A stretch of DNA of 64,000 nt from Planctomycetota bacterium (GCA_021781415.1 JAJXWW010000214.1:25407-89406), one strand, 5' to 3'; positions 52,149 to 61,355 are shown, counted from the stretch's first letter. Numbers and translations are program-made. Notes: generated from the sequence alone by a model not told the origin.

Positions 52149-52315
52149 GTACAGCGCTACTCTCGGATTCTCCCCTCTCCCCTGTACGCAGGGGAGAGGG
52201 GGTTGGGGTGAGGGGTAAGAGACGAAAGGAGACCCCGAAACCACTCGCTTTCACCAAACCCCTCACCCCCGGCCCCTCTCCCCTGAATACAGGGGAGAGG
52301 GGAGTAGCGCTGTAC
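52149..52315. repeat. Nested hairpin repeat between convergent genes
   Basis: Outer arms of 14 bp (52149-52162 and 52302-52315) are perfect inverted repeats. Inside are two further hairpins with arms of 13 bp: 52172-52184/52189-52201 and 52273-52285/52290-52302, linked by a partly palindromic middle (GGGTGAGGGG near 52206 with its complement near 52261). The core CCCTCTCCCCTG / CAGGGGAGAGGG is of the dispersed-repeat type common in high-GC genomes. It separates the stops of the WaaP-like kinase and the heptosyltransferase. Confidence 0.75.
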
Positions 52316-52317
52316 TG

Positions 52318-53466
52318 CTAAGCGCTGATGCGCCGCTCCGTCGCCAGAACGCGCTCGATTCCATCGATCACCATGCCGGGAGTCACCTCGTTCATGCAAG
52401 CGTGTTGGCGCGGACAATCGCTTAAGCGACGAAGATAGCAGGGCGCGCATTCTTTCTGAACGCGCACCACGGCCTCCGGACGGCGATACGGGCCGATCCA
52501 AATCTCATCGGTTGGACCGAACACGCTGATCACCGGACGATCCAAAGCCACGGTTAAGTGCATCGACCCGGAGTCGTTCGTGACGCACAATTCCGCGCGG
52601 CGAATGAGGGCGGCCAACTCCGACAGCGTGGTTTGTCCGCACAAATCGAGAATGCCCGGGGCGCGCTCGGCCACAGCGCGGCAGCGGTCGCGCTCGCTCG
52701 CCGAACCGGCCAATACCACCGCTCGACCCGTGCCGCGCAGATAGCGAGCCACGGCCGCGAATCCCTCGATGTGCCAATGTTTCGTCGGCCAGATCGTGCC
52801 GGGAACCACCACCGCGAACGATTGGCTGCGCACACCAAACCGACTCAGCAGCGCCTCGACGCGCTCCGTCGAGTGCGCCGGGATGGAAACCTGAAACTCC
52901 GCCGGTTCGGCGTCGAGACCGAGAATCGGCGCGAGCGATAGATAGCGATCCACCGCATGAACGTCGGAACGGGGCAGCGGAATCCAATGCGTGTACGACA
53001 ACCATGCTCCTTCGCGCGTCCCCGTCCAACCGTGCCGATAGGCGTCTTCGGCGAGCTTGCGATCCTCCGCCGAACGTGGACCGGCATGAGGACGGTCGAA
53101 ACCCAGACGCACCGGCGCATGAGTCGCCATCGTCAACACGGCAGATCGAAATTGTCCGTGAAGATCGAGAACAAGATCGTAGCGCGTCCGCCACAGCTCG
53201 GCGAGCAAATGCCCCATGCCCCGCAACCAGCCGCGCCAATCCCGCGCCAACGCGCCGCGATCGAAGAGGATGACGTTGGAGAGCGCGGGATGATGACCGA
53301 TCAGCTCGGCAATCGCTGGGGTCAGTACCCAGTCGATCCGCGCCGCCGGATAGCGCCGCCGCAGCTTGGCCAACACCGGCAGTGTGTGAATCACATCGCC
53401 CACCGCCGAGGGCTTGATTATCAGGATGCGTCCGAAGGATCGATTTTTAAGCATGGATAGATTCAT
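52318..53466 (-). CDS. Lipopolysaccharide heptosyltransferase-like glycosyltransferase (GT9)
   Basis: 382 residues with the GT9 pattern: N-terminal RILIIKPSAVGDVIHTLPVL, central VVVPGTIWPTKHWHIEGFAA, then TTLSELAALIRRAELCVTND and SGSMHLTVALDRPVISVFGP, the nucleotide-heptose site. The C-terminal loop holds cysteines in ECAPCYLRRLSDCPRQ, typical of some family members. It transfers heptose from ADP-heptose to lipid A-Kdo or a similar acceptor. Start ATG at 53466 or 53454; no strong ribosome site. Upstream gene on the same strand is a 2OG oxygenase. Confidence 0.9.
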   Translation of the reverse strand: MNLSMLKNRSFGRILIIKPSAVGDVIHTLPVLAKLRRRYPAARIDWVLTPAIAELIGHHPALSNVILFDRGALARDWRGWLRGMGHLLAELWRTRYDLVLDLHGQFRSAVLTMATHAPVRLGFDRPHAGPRSAEDRKLAEDAYRHGWTGTREGAWLSYTHWIPLPRSDVHAVDRYLSLAPILGLDAEPAEFQVSIPAHSTERVEALLSRFGVRSQSFAVVVPGTIWPTKHWHIEGFAAVARYLRGTGRAVVLAGSASERDRCRAVAERAPGILDLCGQTTLSELAALIRRAELCVTNDSGSMHLTVALDRPVISVFGPTDEIWIGPYRRPEAVVRVQKECAPCYLRRLSDCPRQHACMNEVTPGMVIDGIERVLATERRISA

Positions 53467-53513
53467 GGCAAAAATCAGTTCACCCCTGAGAGCTTCGCAG
53501 TTCCCAGTTCTGA

Positions 53514-53649
53514 GTGCTTCGCAGTTCTGAGTTCCAAGTTCTGAGTTCTAAGTGCTGAGTGCTGAGTAAAAGACAAGAGCTTCTTTATTATCAGCGCTCA
53601 GCACTCAGAACTTGGAACTCAGAACTTGGAACTCAGAACTGCGAAGCAC
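53514..53649 (-). terminator. Very long (53-bp) hairpin after the 2OG oxygenase gene
   Basis: Arms of 53 bases (53514-53566 and 53597-53649) match at 51 positions, with a 30-base loop. Within the arms short units such as CAGTTCTGAG repeat several times. On the minus strand it starts 5 bases after the stop of the 2OG oxygenase gene. An extended hairpin of this kind can terminate transcription or stabilise the RNA; no T run is visible. Confidence 0.7.
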
Positions 53650-53654
53650 TCCCT

Positions 53655-54290
53655 TTACGCTGAGCGACGGAAGAACGATAGAGTCTTTTTCACCAGAGCG
53701 GATACGCGATGGCGGTATCTTTCGCGTCGCTCGACGGCTTGCGATGTCACCCAATTGAACTGCACCACGCGGCGCGGGCCGACGAACGGCTTGTGCCCGT
53801 GCCACGAATTCTCGGTTCGGCGAAAGACTAACAGCGTTCCCTCGGCGGGCGGGATTTCCACGATTACATCGTCGAGATCGTGCGGCGAGCGCAAGAGTCG
53901 CAGGCGTCCTCCGCTCTGTTCCCAGGTCGGATTCATGTAAATAAGGACCGTTAATATCTTCGTTGCGCCGTCGGTGTGAATGTTGCCATCTCGCGTGCCA
54001 CACCGGCCGCGCACCGTGATCATGTCGGGGCGGCCGCTCAAATCGATGGCGAACTTCTCCTCGCAAGCCGCTCGAAACGCCGATCCTCGCAGTTCGTCCA
54101 AGAGGTATTGAAACCCGGAGCCGAACGTCAAGCCGGCGACGGGAAAACTACCGGGACTTTGAATGGTCGGATAATCGGCATTGATTGCCGCCAGCGCAAC
54201 CGGACGGACAAAATGGGGAACGATGAGATACGGAAAAGGTTCGTGAGTCAACGGCGTCGAACGGAATGCCGCCAAATCGAGCCGATTCAT
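53655..54290 (-). CDS. 2-oxoglutarate/Fe(II)-dependent oxygenase
   Basis: 211 residues with the double-stranded beta-helix ligands: His105 and Asp107 in GNIHTDGATK, distal His164 in NSWHGHKPF, and Arg173 for 2-oxoglutarate in PRRVVQFNW. Likely a prolyl-hydroxylase-like or small-molecule hydroxylase. It starts with MNRLDLAAFRSTPLTHEPFP; GGAGG 8 bases upstream supports ATG 54290. The open frame to 54554 is an unlikely extension. It is next to the envelope-sugar genes, but the substrate is unknown. Confidence 0.82.
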   Translation of the reverse strand: MNRLDLAAFRSTPLTHEPFPYLIVPHFVRPVALAAINADYPTIQSPGSFPVAGLTFGSGFQYLLDELRGSAFRAACEEKFAIDLSGRPDMITVRGRCGTRDGNIHTDGATKILTVLIYMNPTWEQSGGRLRLLRSPHDLDDVIVEIPPAEGTLLVFRRTENSWHGHKPFVGPRRVVQFNWVTSQAVERRERYRHRVSALVKKTLSFFRRSA

Positions 54291-54415
54291 GGCTCGCGCC
54301 TCCTCTGCCCTAGAATGGTCGTCCCAGCTGCCCGCGAAGGGAGCATCCCATTCCGTTGCAGACTTTATCGTCGTGGTCGGCGCGATTCTGGAGAAATTCT
54401 TCCGACGATAACGAT

Positions 54416-56020
54416 TTAAGCGCCTGCGGAGGCGGCGACGGGCGATTGTTCGTAGGTTCGTCCGTTGACGCTGCCGTTGCGTTGACGGAGGGAGAGTTGA
54501 TAGAGCCGTTCTCCGGTCTCGGTCGGATATTTGCCGGTCAAACAACCGCGGCATAGACGGCTGGCGTCCAAACCGATGCAGCGGGCCACGGCTTCGAGGG
54601 GGAGATAGAATAACGAATCCGCGCCCAGTTCGGCGGCCATCGTGTTTTGCTCCGCCTCGGTGATGCGGCTGCCACGCATGAAACGCGGGGCGAACAACTC
54701 GCGCATGGTGGACATATCAATGCCATAGAAACACGGCGCGACAATCGGAGGACAAGCCACGCGCACATGGATTTCGCGCGCGCCGCCACGATGCCGCAGA
54801 TCGTGCAGCAGCGTTTTCATGGTCGTACTGCGCACGATGGTGTCTTCGATGAGCAGAATCCGTTTCCCTTCCAACACTTCGCGCAGCGGCGTGTACTTCA
54901 GCTGGACGCGCTCGGCTCGATTCTGTCCTTCAATGAATGTTCGGCCAATGTAGCGATTGCGAATCAAGCCCTCGAACGACGGAATGCGCAATGCGGCGGC
55001 CATTGCATCGGCGGCGGCCTTGCCGGTGTCTGGAACCGGCACCACAATCGTATCGTCGTCGAGCGAGACGCGATCCATCTGCACCTCTTGCCGCGCCAAT
55101 TCTTCGCCGAGCGCGCGGCGGGTCATGTAGACGCTGCGATCATCGAGCGTGCTGGCCACGTTGGCAAAGTAGATCCACTCGAAGAAACAGTGCGACGGCG
55201 TGCGTCGTTCGGCAAAACGCTCGTGGCGCACTTCGCCGTCCTGAATGACGATCATCTCGCCGGGTTCGAGCGAACGAATGTTTTGGAAGCCGAGGTTGAA
55301 CAACGGCACGCTCTCGCTGGCGGCGGCGAAGAGCAAGGCATCGTCGTCCCAGGCGTAGCACAGGGGCCGGAAACCGTTGGGATCGCGCAGGACCACCATG
55401 TCGCCCATGGCATTGAGGAACACCATGTTGTAGGCACCGTCGAATTTTTGACCCAAACTGCGAAACACCTCGACGAGATCGGGCCGTTCGCTGCCGCACT
55501 CGCTCAACTCTTTGCTGAGGTAGTGCATGATGATCTCGGTGTCGATGTTGCGGGTGAGATGATATTCGGTCTGGGTGAGGAGTCGGTCGCGGAGTTCGGC
55601 GAAGTTGGCGAGTTGGCCGTTGAAGGCGAAGGCGAACCACTTCCATTTACAGCCGTGATGCCGCTCGAACGGCTGGGCATAACTGCGATCGGAAGCACCG
55701 CAAGTGGCGTAGCGGACGTGGCCGATCGCCGCGCGTCCGCCGTACTCGCGCATGATGCTCTCAACCTTGGCGTGATGGTTGGAGCGAAACGCCTCGATCA
55801 CCGTGCCGATCTGTTTGTAGGTATCGAGCAGCTTCTCGCGCCGGGGATTGAAAGTCGAGAATCCGGCGGCGAGCTGACCGCGATTCTGCAAGTCGAGCAA
55901 CATGCGCGGCATGAGCCGCGATACCTGATCGGCTCCCGCCAAGGGAGCCAGAGGAGAAGCCTGCGAACCAGGCAAGTGATACAACGCCGCGATGCCGCAC
56001 TCGTGTTGCAACTCGTCCAT
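54416..56020 (-). CDS. purF: Amidophosphoribosyltransferase (PurF-type)
   Basis: First committed step of purine synthesis: PRPP plus glutamine gives phosphoribosylamine. The 534 residues start [10 protein letters not shown]; the nucleophile of the glutaminase is Cys8 after a short propeptide. Family marks follow: [27 protein letters not shown] and the PRPP loop [13 protein letters not shown] (usual form has DD, here ED, and S for G). Cysteines for a Bacillus-type Fe-S cluster are visible in [21 protein letters not shown] and [13 protein letters not shown]. The PRPP loop and FANVAS segment differ from typical PurF, so an atypical paralogue cannot be excluded. ATG at 56020 is preferred; the 36-residue upstream extension is not. 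Confidence 0.82.
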   Translation of the reverse strand: MDELQHECGIAALYHLPGSQASPLAPLAGADQVSRLMPRMLLDLQNRGQLAAGFSTFNPRREKLLDTYKQIGTVIEAFRSNHHAKVESIMREYGGRAAIGHVRYATCGASDRSYAQPFERHHGCKWKWFAFAFNGQLANFAELRDRLLTQTEYHLTRNIDTEIIMHYLSKELSECGSERPDLVEVFRSLGQKFDGAYNMVFLNAMGDMVVLRDPNGFRPLCYAWDDDALLFAAASESVPLFNLGFQNIRSLEPGEMIVIQDGEVRHERFAERRTPSHCFFEWIYFANVASTLDDRSVYMTRRALGEELARQEVQMDRVSLDDDTIVVPVPDTGKAAADAMAAALRIPSFEGLIRNRYIGRTFIEGQNRAERVQLKYTPLREVLEGKRILLIEDTIVRSTTMKTLLHDLRHRGGAREIHVRVACPPIVAPCFYGIDMSTMRELFAPRFMRGSRITEAEQNTMAAELGADSLFYLPLEAVARCIGLDASRLCRGCLTGKYPTETGERLYQLSLRQRNGSVNGRTYEQSPVAASAGA

Positions 56021-56352
56021 GCAGGGATTCCCCGACAAGGGATGATGAAGGTCATCTCCAAACGCTTGGCCACGATCCGCGAAGTCGAGGAGACAGAGTA
56101 GATTATACGAACGGATTCGGTAGTTCACAAGAAAGACACGAATCGAGGGGCCATTTTTTTGTTGCTGACTCCGCAGGCAAGCAGGGATGTTACAAACTTC
56201 CCACTCGCTGCGCCCTTCAGGGGCGACCTATTCTCACCCGGCGGAATAATCTTTCAAACCGTTGCTCACGGAAGTTCGTCTGAAAGGGGGGAAGATGCTA
56301 TTCTGAGTCTTTCCCATGAAATCCCTTCATTGTCTACGACTGAGGAGACACA
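56021..56352. other. Divergent intergenic region
   Basis: This 332-base gap between the PurF gene (minus) and a small secreted-protein gene (plus) shows no gene I can support, no strong hairpin and no clear promoter boxes. It must hold the promoters of both neighbours; a run of A/T near 56144-56165 is the most likely spot. A short open frame at 56159-56392 overlaps the next gene in another frame and is rejected. Confidence 0.35.
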
Positions 56353-56979
56353 ATGCGTTCCATCCTTCGTTTCGGTATCGCCGTCGTGCTAAGTTCCGGA
56401 GCGGCAGTCGCGTTGGCTGCCGACGACAAGAAAGAAAAGGACAAGCCCGCGCCGTTGCCGGTGACGGCCAAGTTGATCGCTAAGAAGAAGAGCTATCAGC
56501 TGGATCTCGGCGGCAAGACACCGGAAGAATATCGCAAAGCCATCGAAGAGGCGAAGAAGACGTTCCGATACCCGGCTCCGCCCGAAGTCGATCTTACTTT
56601 GGAATTGACCAACACCAGCGACAAGGACGTGGCGATCTGGAGTAGCGGCGATCCGGTGCAGGTGATTCTGGAGTTGAAAGGCAAGGGGGCCATGAGCGTC
56701 CAACCCGCCATCGCCATGACCCGCGAGTTTCGCGTACCGCAAGCGTTGATGCTTCCCGCTGGCAAAAGTCACACCATCGCCATCAAGAGCTTGAAGTACG
56801 GCATGCGCGGCATCACCCAACAAGCCTATTGGACCGACGCCGGCGAATACACCCTCACCGCGCGCTTCATGACCGGCATCTCCCCTCCCCCGCCGGACAG
56901 CAAGACGGTAACCGAGGGCTTCGCGCGAGTCACTCTTATAACCAAACCTGTGAAACTAAAAGTCGAATTGAAAAGATAA
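56353..56979 (+). CDS. Small secreted protein of unknown function
   Basis: 208 residues with a signal peptide FGIAVVLSSGAAVALA. The mature part starts with charged DDKKEKDKPAPLPVTAK. A beta-rich domain follows, containing VDLTLELTNTSDKDVAIWS, GDPVQVILELKGKGAMSVQP and YTLTARFMTGI, which looks like an immunoglobulin-like beta sandwich of the BsuPI type; no catalytic residues are evident. It precedes the hairpin repeat at 57002 and has no obvious partner gene. Confidence 0.65.
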   Translation: MRSILRFGIAVVLSSGAAVALAADDKKEKDKPAPLPVTAKLIAKKKSYQLDLGGKTPEEYRKAIEEAKKTFRYPAPPEVDLTLELTNTSDKDVAIWSSGDPVQVILELKGKGAMSVQPAIAMTREFRVPQALMLPAGKSHTIAIKSLKYGMRGITQQAYWTDAGEYTLTARFMTGISPPPPDSKTVTEGFARVTLITKPVKLKVELKR

Positions 56980-57001
56980 ACGTCCATCGAGACAAATTGC
57001 T

Positions 57002-57097
57002 TCGGAGCCGAAAGCGCGAGCGATGGCGTATGATCCGTCGCTCACGCTTCCGGCTCCGATTCATAAGTATGATCCGTCGCTCACGCTTCCGGCTCCG
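57002..57097. repeat. Hairpin repeat, second locus of the GGAGCCGGAAGC family
   Basis: The first hairpin (57002-57059) has arms of about 25 bases with a few mismatches; the right arm reads the same core as the repeats at 19431-19610 (reverse complement GGAGCCGGAAGCGTGAGCG). A second partial copy of the right arm with the same GTATGATCCG lead follows at 57067-57097. It lies 23 bases after the secreted-protein gene and before the convergent ABC permease gene. Confidence 0.75.
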
Positions 57098-57199
57098 TCT
57101 CGTTCGTCTGGATCGATTCCCTGAAAGTGAAGCCTCGGTTGGACAACGCTTCTACTCTAGCCGTGTGCTCTCGAGCGACGACAGAAGAGCGTCTCGGCA

Positions 57200-58201
57200 T
57201 CAATAATCTTGGGACGCGAAAAGGTACGAACACGCCGCCAAGGTAACGAAAGCAAATAGAAAGGAAGTCGCTAGAGAAAGCGAAGGCTGGAAAACGGAAA
57301 GCTTATCGAGAGAGTGAAACACCTCCGGACGATGGAAGGATCGGCCCGCATTCAAAGAATCGAACAGCACCATGCTGAGGTCGGACGGTTTGGGAAGCAC
57401 CCAATACCCGGTCTCAGCAAGTGTTCGGACTACTTGCGGACCAGTGCCGCCCTCCGAGGTGGTAGTCATCGCATGACGAGTATAATTCACTCCCCAACAC
57501 AGAAGCCAGAACGAGAGAGAGCCGATCGCGCAGACGACCGTACTCCGCGTGCGAATCGCCAGCAGACACGAAACGGCAAAGAATACGGCAAAATGGAATA
57601 CGAAGATGGGAATACACAAAAGATAATCGAATCTCCACTGGCCGGTTTTGATGCCGAGCGCAGACCAGGTGCCGAAGACGAACAATAGGATATGTGCGGA
57701 AACGAACGCGAGAACTCCGACGTATTTCCCCAACAAAACAAGCCAACGCGGTATCGGCTTGGCCAGCAAGACCGAAGCCGAATTGGGATCGAGAAAGGAC
57801 GAGAAAAAGCCGCTCGTCCAAACCAAAGCCAGCAAGACGCCGAAAGTATCGGCCGCGAGGCCGGCGAGAAGTAGTTCCAGGAAATGCACGGCTTCGGCTG
57901 CATCTCGACCCAACGGCACACGAATGAATCCAAAGAACACAGTCAATTGCCCACCGACGACGGCAACGCCGCTAGAGGAAACACGCACGGTCTCCGCGAG
58001 AGGATCGCCGGAGGGAAGGAAATCAACGGGAACGCCTTCCTTCTGTAAAGGAACTTCACCATTCACACCGACGCTCAGACAAAGCGCCACGAACACTCCG
58101 CTGCATCCCAGCATGAGCCACGATAAGCGAGAGTCGCTCGCTTGTCGGAACGTGTCCCGGACGAACCAGCGGAAGGCGTAAACTGCATTGGGGAGATCCA
58201 T
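57200..58201 (-). CDS. ABC-2 type permease-like membrane protein
   Basis: 333 residues with about six predicted helices: SWLMLGCSGVFVALCLSVGV, VVGGQLTVFFGFIRVP, LLLAGLAADTFGVLLALVWT, LGKYVGVLAFVSAHILLFVF, IFVFHFAVFFAVSCLLAI and LATSFLFAFVTLAACSYLFA. The arrangement and the short motif VLLAKPIPRWLVLLGKYVGV are typical of ABC-2 type permeases that lack a fused ATPase. No ATPase gene is next to it; the TadG gene is upstream by 44 bases on the same strand. Cargo unknown. Confidence 0.75.
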   Translation of the reverse strand: MDLPNAVYAFRWFVRDTFRQASDSRLSWLMLGCSGVFVALCLSVGVNGEVPLQKEGVPVDFLPSGDPLAETVRVSSSGVAVVGGQLTVFFGFIRVPLGRDAAEAVHFLELLLAGLAADTFGVLLALVWTSGFFSSFLDPNSASVLLAKPIPRWLVLLGKYVGVLAFVSAHILLFVFGTWSALGIKTGQWRFDYLLCIPIFVFHFAVFFAVSCLLAIRTRSTVVCAIGSLSFWLLCWGVNYTRHAMTTTSEGGTGPQVVRTLAETGYWVLPKPSDLSMVLFDSLNAGRSFHRPEVFHSLDKLSVFQPSLSLATSFLFAFVTLAACSYLFASQDY

Positions 58202-58245
58202 AATTCTGCATCCAGTCGTCGACGGATAAGGTCGAGAAATTACAA

Positions 58246-60834
58246 CTAACGAAGCAAGGACACGGGAACGATCCCCACCGTCATAATTGTCGTTATCGCC
58301 GTCTGTAGATTTTGAGCCACGGTTGCATCGCTTCCGGTGACGATCTTATAAGCGGGTAGTGAGGTCGAGGGCGAGGATTGCGTATTTCCAATGTATTGGA
58401 TTTGCTGCAAGGTCTGCAAGGCGCTGCCGGCCAAGGGGCTGGATGGCTCGAACACGGGTCCAAATGCGATCGTGTGAATGAGAACGGGCTTGGTGGTCGT
58501 GGCGTATCCCGGAGGGTTGGCGGTGGTTTGAGAAACCATTTGTTGGCAGAGCGCATAGATCTGGGACAAAACGGACGAGGCGTTGTTGCCGACGTTGCTA
58601 ACTCCCGAAGGATATTCGCTGCCGGACGGGTTGCTACTGTTGAAGCGGATATTAAAGTAGGAATTATTTGCCCCGTTATTCGTGAAATTGGCGCTGGCCG
58701 TATAATTGGGTAAGCCATCGGTTTCCAGGATGATTACTTTCTGCGCTCCCTTTCGGCCCAACCCTCCGGCATCGCCAGCGGGAGCGGGGGCGGGATTGTA
58801 CGATTGCAGCGACGTATTGCTGCTAAACTGATTGTAGGCCAACATGAGCGGATATGCGAAACAGGTTCCTCCCATGGCGCGAGGAACCTCGATATTATTA
58901 TTGTAGTCGTAGGGATTTATCGTCGATCCAGGGTTATCGAGCGTGTAGGGCGGAAACCATTGGGCGTCGATCATGCGAGAATAATTCTGCCCTAACGGCG
59001 AACGAACGCGATTGAACCGACCGCCGTACCAAGTGTCGTTGGCTGCGTCGAGAGGAGCGCTGTAAAAGATTAGCGACACCCAATCGTTGGGATGATTGCT
59101 TTGAATGGTTTGCATCGCGGCTTGCATGCCGAGTTTGGCCGCGTAGCAAGGCGCTTCGTGGCAAGTGCCGGGCCACCAAGCGTATTTTAGATACCCCAAA
59201 TAATCGCCCGTGAGACTCCAACCGTTATAGTTGCCCAAGAAGTCGATCATGGTCATGGGACCAAACCAAAAGTGCATCATTGGTCTGGGCGGATTGTCCG
59301 TGTAACTCATGTACTGACCGGTGGTCGGCTTCCGGCTGACCTGTTTGTTGGGATTTGAGGAATTCGTCCAAGCGAAATCGTCGCCGTAGCCCGTCCATTT
59401 CGTAAAGTTGGCCGGATAATCGTAGTTCGAGTCCCAGTATTGATTGGCTCCTATCTGGATGTTGCCTAAAACCCAATCGATGTAGTCCTTCCAGAAGCGT
59501 TCGTTCAGATCCGTCAGCGGATACTGCGTCCAGAAGCGTTGATTTAGGGTGGAGTCCGATCCACTGGGTATTGCTGTATAATACTGAATGTACCCCGCGG
59601 TCAATTGCGACGGGAAGGGGTTGGCTCCAGTGTTTTGCAGCCAGTTGAAAATGGCTTGATAATTGACGTAATAGTTTACGGTGCCGTTATCGATGGGCGG
59701 CTTCCAATTGCCTTGCGAATCCCACAGAACCGTGTTGTCGGTTACGGGAGTTGTCTGGTCGCTATTGAGAAAGAATTTCTGTCGCCAATCGTTGGTCGAG
59801 AGTGGATCGGGAGGCCAGATGAAAAAGGTTTTGCCCCAGTAATTCGGCCCTTGCGTGTAGCCGTTAAACGGGCTTTTCGTGTAATAGGCGTAACCTTGGC
59901 TCTCGAAATTGGCATTTCGCCCCGTTCCGCCCGTGATGTCTTTCACAGAGTGGGCATAATTGCTTCCCGAATTGCCGTTCGTTTTTAGCGGTGCATCCCC
60001 ACCGGGCGACGATGCATAAGTGCTGGATGCCGGTGTGAAAGCTGGAATGGGCGAACTCCCCACCTGCCGATAAAAATCGCCGACGATGGGCGGCCGGTTG
60101 AAGTCCGTGGTGTTGGACTGGCTGATGTTGGCTGCGTCGAAAGTGTACCCGCCGATCACGTTACTCGACGACGTCTGCTGCAAGGTAATCGAACTCGACG
60201 AATAATGGCCGAAGGATGGAGTAATTGTCTCGGGGTTGTTCGTGGTATCGATGGGTCCAAAATACCCGTCCATCGACTTGGACAAACCCATCAAACTTGA
60301 AAATCGCATCGAACCGGAGAAGTCTTGAATGATGGCCATGTCGATCGGACGCGAGATGGCGGTGGCCGTGGCTTGCGTGTTGAAGGCACTGATGCCGAAT
60401 ATCGAGGCGAACGAGGTTTGTCCAGTAAACGTCACCGTGCTGTTCACCATGGTCCAATTGTCGCTCGCATTGTTTACCGAACCATTATCGAGCGGATATG
60501 CCAAGAACTGTCCCTGCGTCGTGTCGTAATAGTATTTTCCGATGATGATGCTGACTTGGCTCGATTGAATCGCCTGAGACAACACGCTGTTTGCCGTGGC
60601 CGCGTTGGTCGCGGAGGGAGTCACAGCGGCGTAATTGTTGTTGTTGGTCGTATCGCCGGTCAGGTTGCGAACGCCCGTCAGTGCGGCACAGTCCGCCGCG
60701 TTCTGGCATTGATTTTTAGCGATGGCGATTAAGCCAATATCGATAGCCAACGCCACCATCCCAAGCAGTCCCGCCAAACAGATGGCCAGCAAGGGAATCA
60801 CCGCGGCCTCCCGCCGGAAACCACGCAGTTTCAT
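58246..60834 (-). CDS. TadG-like pseudopilin protein with von Willebrand A domain
   Basis: 862 residues: an N-terminal membrane helix (AVIPLLAICLAGLLGMVALA) followed by the TadG motif GLIAIAKNQCQNAADCAALTG-type segment; then a vWA-like region with MAIIQDFSGSM (a DxSxS metal-ion site). The middle is Asn/Ser/Thr/Gly-rich and poorly conserved. TadG proteins belong to tight-adherence pili and surface assembly. ATG at 60834 with AGGTGAG before it; GTG at 60843 is the longer choice. It follows two TadE-like genes; no tadA/B/C is in the window. Confidence 0.82.
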   Translation of the reverse strand: MKLRGFRREAAVIPLLAICLAGLLGMVALAIDIGLIAIAKNQCQNAADCAALTGVRNLTGDTTNNNNYAAVTPSATNAATANSVLSQAIQSSQVSIIIGKYYYDTTQGQFLAYPLDNGSVNNASDNWTMVNSTVTFTGQTSFASIFGISAFNTQATATAISRPIDMAIIQDFSGSMRFSSLMGLSKSMDGYFGPIDTTNNPETITPSFGHYSSSSITLQQTSSSNVIGGYTFDAANISQSNTTDFNRPPIVGDFYRQVGSSPIPAFTPASSTYASSPGGDAPLKTNGNSGSNYAHSVKDITGGTGRNANFESQGYAYYTKSPFNGYTQGPNYWGKTFFIWPPDPLSTNDWRQKFFLNSDQTTPVTDNTVLWDSQGNWKPPIDNGTVNYYVNYQAIFNWLQNTGANPFPSQLTAGYIQYYTAIPSGSDSTLNQRFWTQYPLTDLNERFWKDYIDWVLGNIQIGANQYWDSNYDYPANFTKWTGYGDDFAWTNSSNPNKQVSRKPTTGQYMSYTDNPPRPMMHFWFGPMTMIDFLGNYNGWSLTGDYLGYLKYAWWPGTCHEAPCYAAKLGMQAAMQTIQSNHPNDWVSLIFYSAPLDAANDTWYGGRFNRVRSPLGQNYSRMIDAQWFPPYTLDNPGSTINPYDYNNNIEVPRAMGGTCFAYPLMLAYNQFSSNTSLQSYNPAPAPAGDAGGLGRKGAQKVIILETDGLPNYTASANFTNNGANNSYFNIRFNSSNPSGSEYPSGVSNVGNNASSVLSQIYALCQQMVSQTTANPPGYATTTKPVLIHTIAFGPVFEPSSPLAGSALQTLQQIQYIGNTQSSPSTSLPAYKIVTGSDATVAQNLQTAITTIMTVGIVPVSLLR

Positions 60835-60882
60835 GGATCTCACCTTTCAGTTGTCGCCCGATCTCCCTCGGGTATCTTTGCG

Positions 60883-61329
60883 TCAATCGGCTTCGCTATA
60901 CATCACGGCACGAGCCTGCAACGGAAGGCTCCCGACCATTTGCAAAAAGCTCGGCAAAGTTGGGGAGTAGGTTCCATTGATTTGAACGGCGATCGCCTGC
61001 CCGAATCCCGCGTTCGTCCAAGTTCCGACATTGTTCCCCGTACTCGGATCGACCTCGTACACCTGGACCGTCATCCCGCTCAGCTGCACACTTTGCCCGG
61101 CCAAGTAGTTCGTGACGATGCTGTCAACCTGCGCTGTCGTCAGAGTGCTTTGACCGACAACGGCCGCCCGCGCTCCCTCGCGCGCCGCATTATTCATTAG
61201 TTGGAGCGTCATCACCAATCGACCATACTCAAGAACGCCGAACAAGAACATAAAGAAGACAACGGCGATAAAGGCGAACTCGACCATCGTCGTCGCCTTG
61301 CGCCGTTGCATCCGTCGATAATTCTTCAT
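60883..61329 (-). CDS. TadE-like pseudopilin
   Basis: 148 residues: short basic start MKNYRRMQRRKATTMVEFAF and one helix FIAVVFFMFLFGVLEYGRLV, then a soluble part (NNAAREGARAAVVGQSTLTT to the end). The TTMVEFAF segment with Glu is the TadE processing-like region. It may be cleaved by a prepilin peptidase. ATG at 61359 overlaps the previous stop (ATGA) and would add ten residues; ATG at 61329 has GGTGA upstream and gives a typical TadE start. Between the other TadE and TadG. Confidence 0.78.
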   Translation of the reverse strand: MKNYRRMQRRKATTMVEFAFIAVVFFMFLFGVLEYGRLVMTLQLMNNAAREGARAAVVGQSTLTTAQVDSIVTNYLAGQSVQLSGMTVQVYEVDPSTGNNVGTWTNAGFGQAIAVQINGTYSPTLPSFLQMVGSLPLQARAVMYSEAD

Positions 61330-61355
61330 GGCATCACCAGGGCAAAAATGCTGAA

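Noticed and set aside
53490..53650. Repeated CAGTTCTGAG-type units read as a CRISPR-like or tandem array
   Set aside because: Units are short, not evenly spaced and are arranged as two complementary arms; a hairpin explains them better.
54647..56101. 484-codon open frame on the plus strand
   Set aside because: It lies opposite purF in high-GC DNA; its translation has no family resemblance, while the minus-strand frame encodes a well-recognised enzyme.
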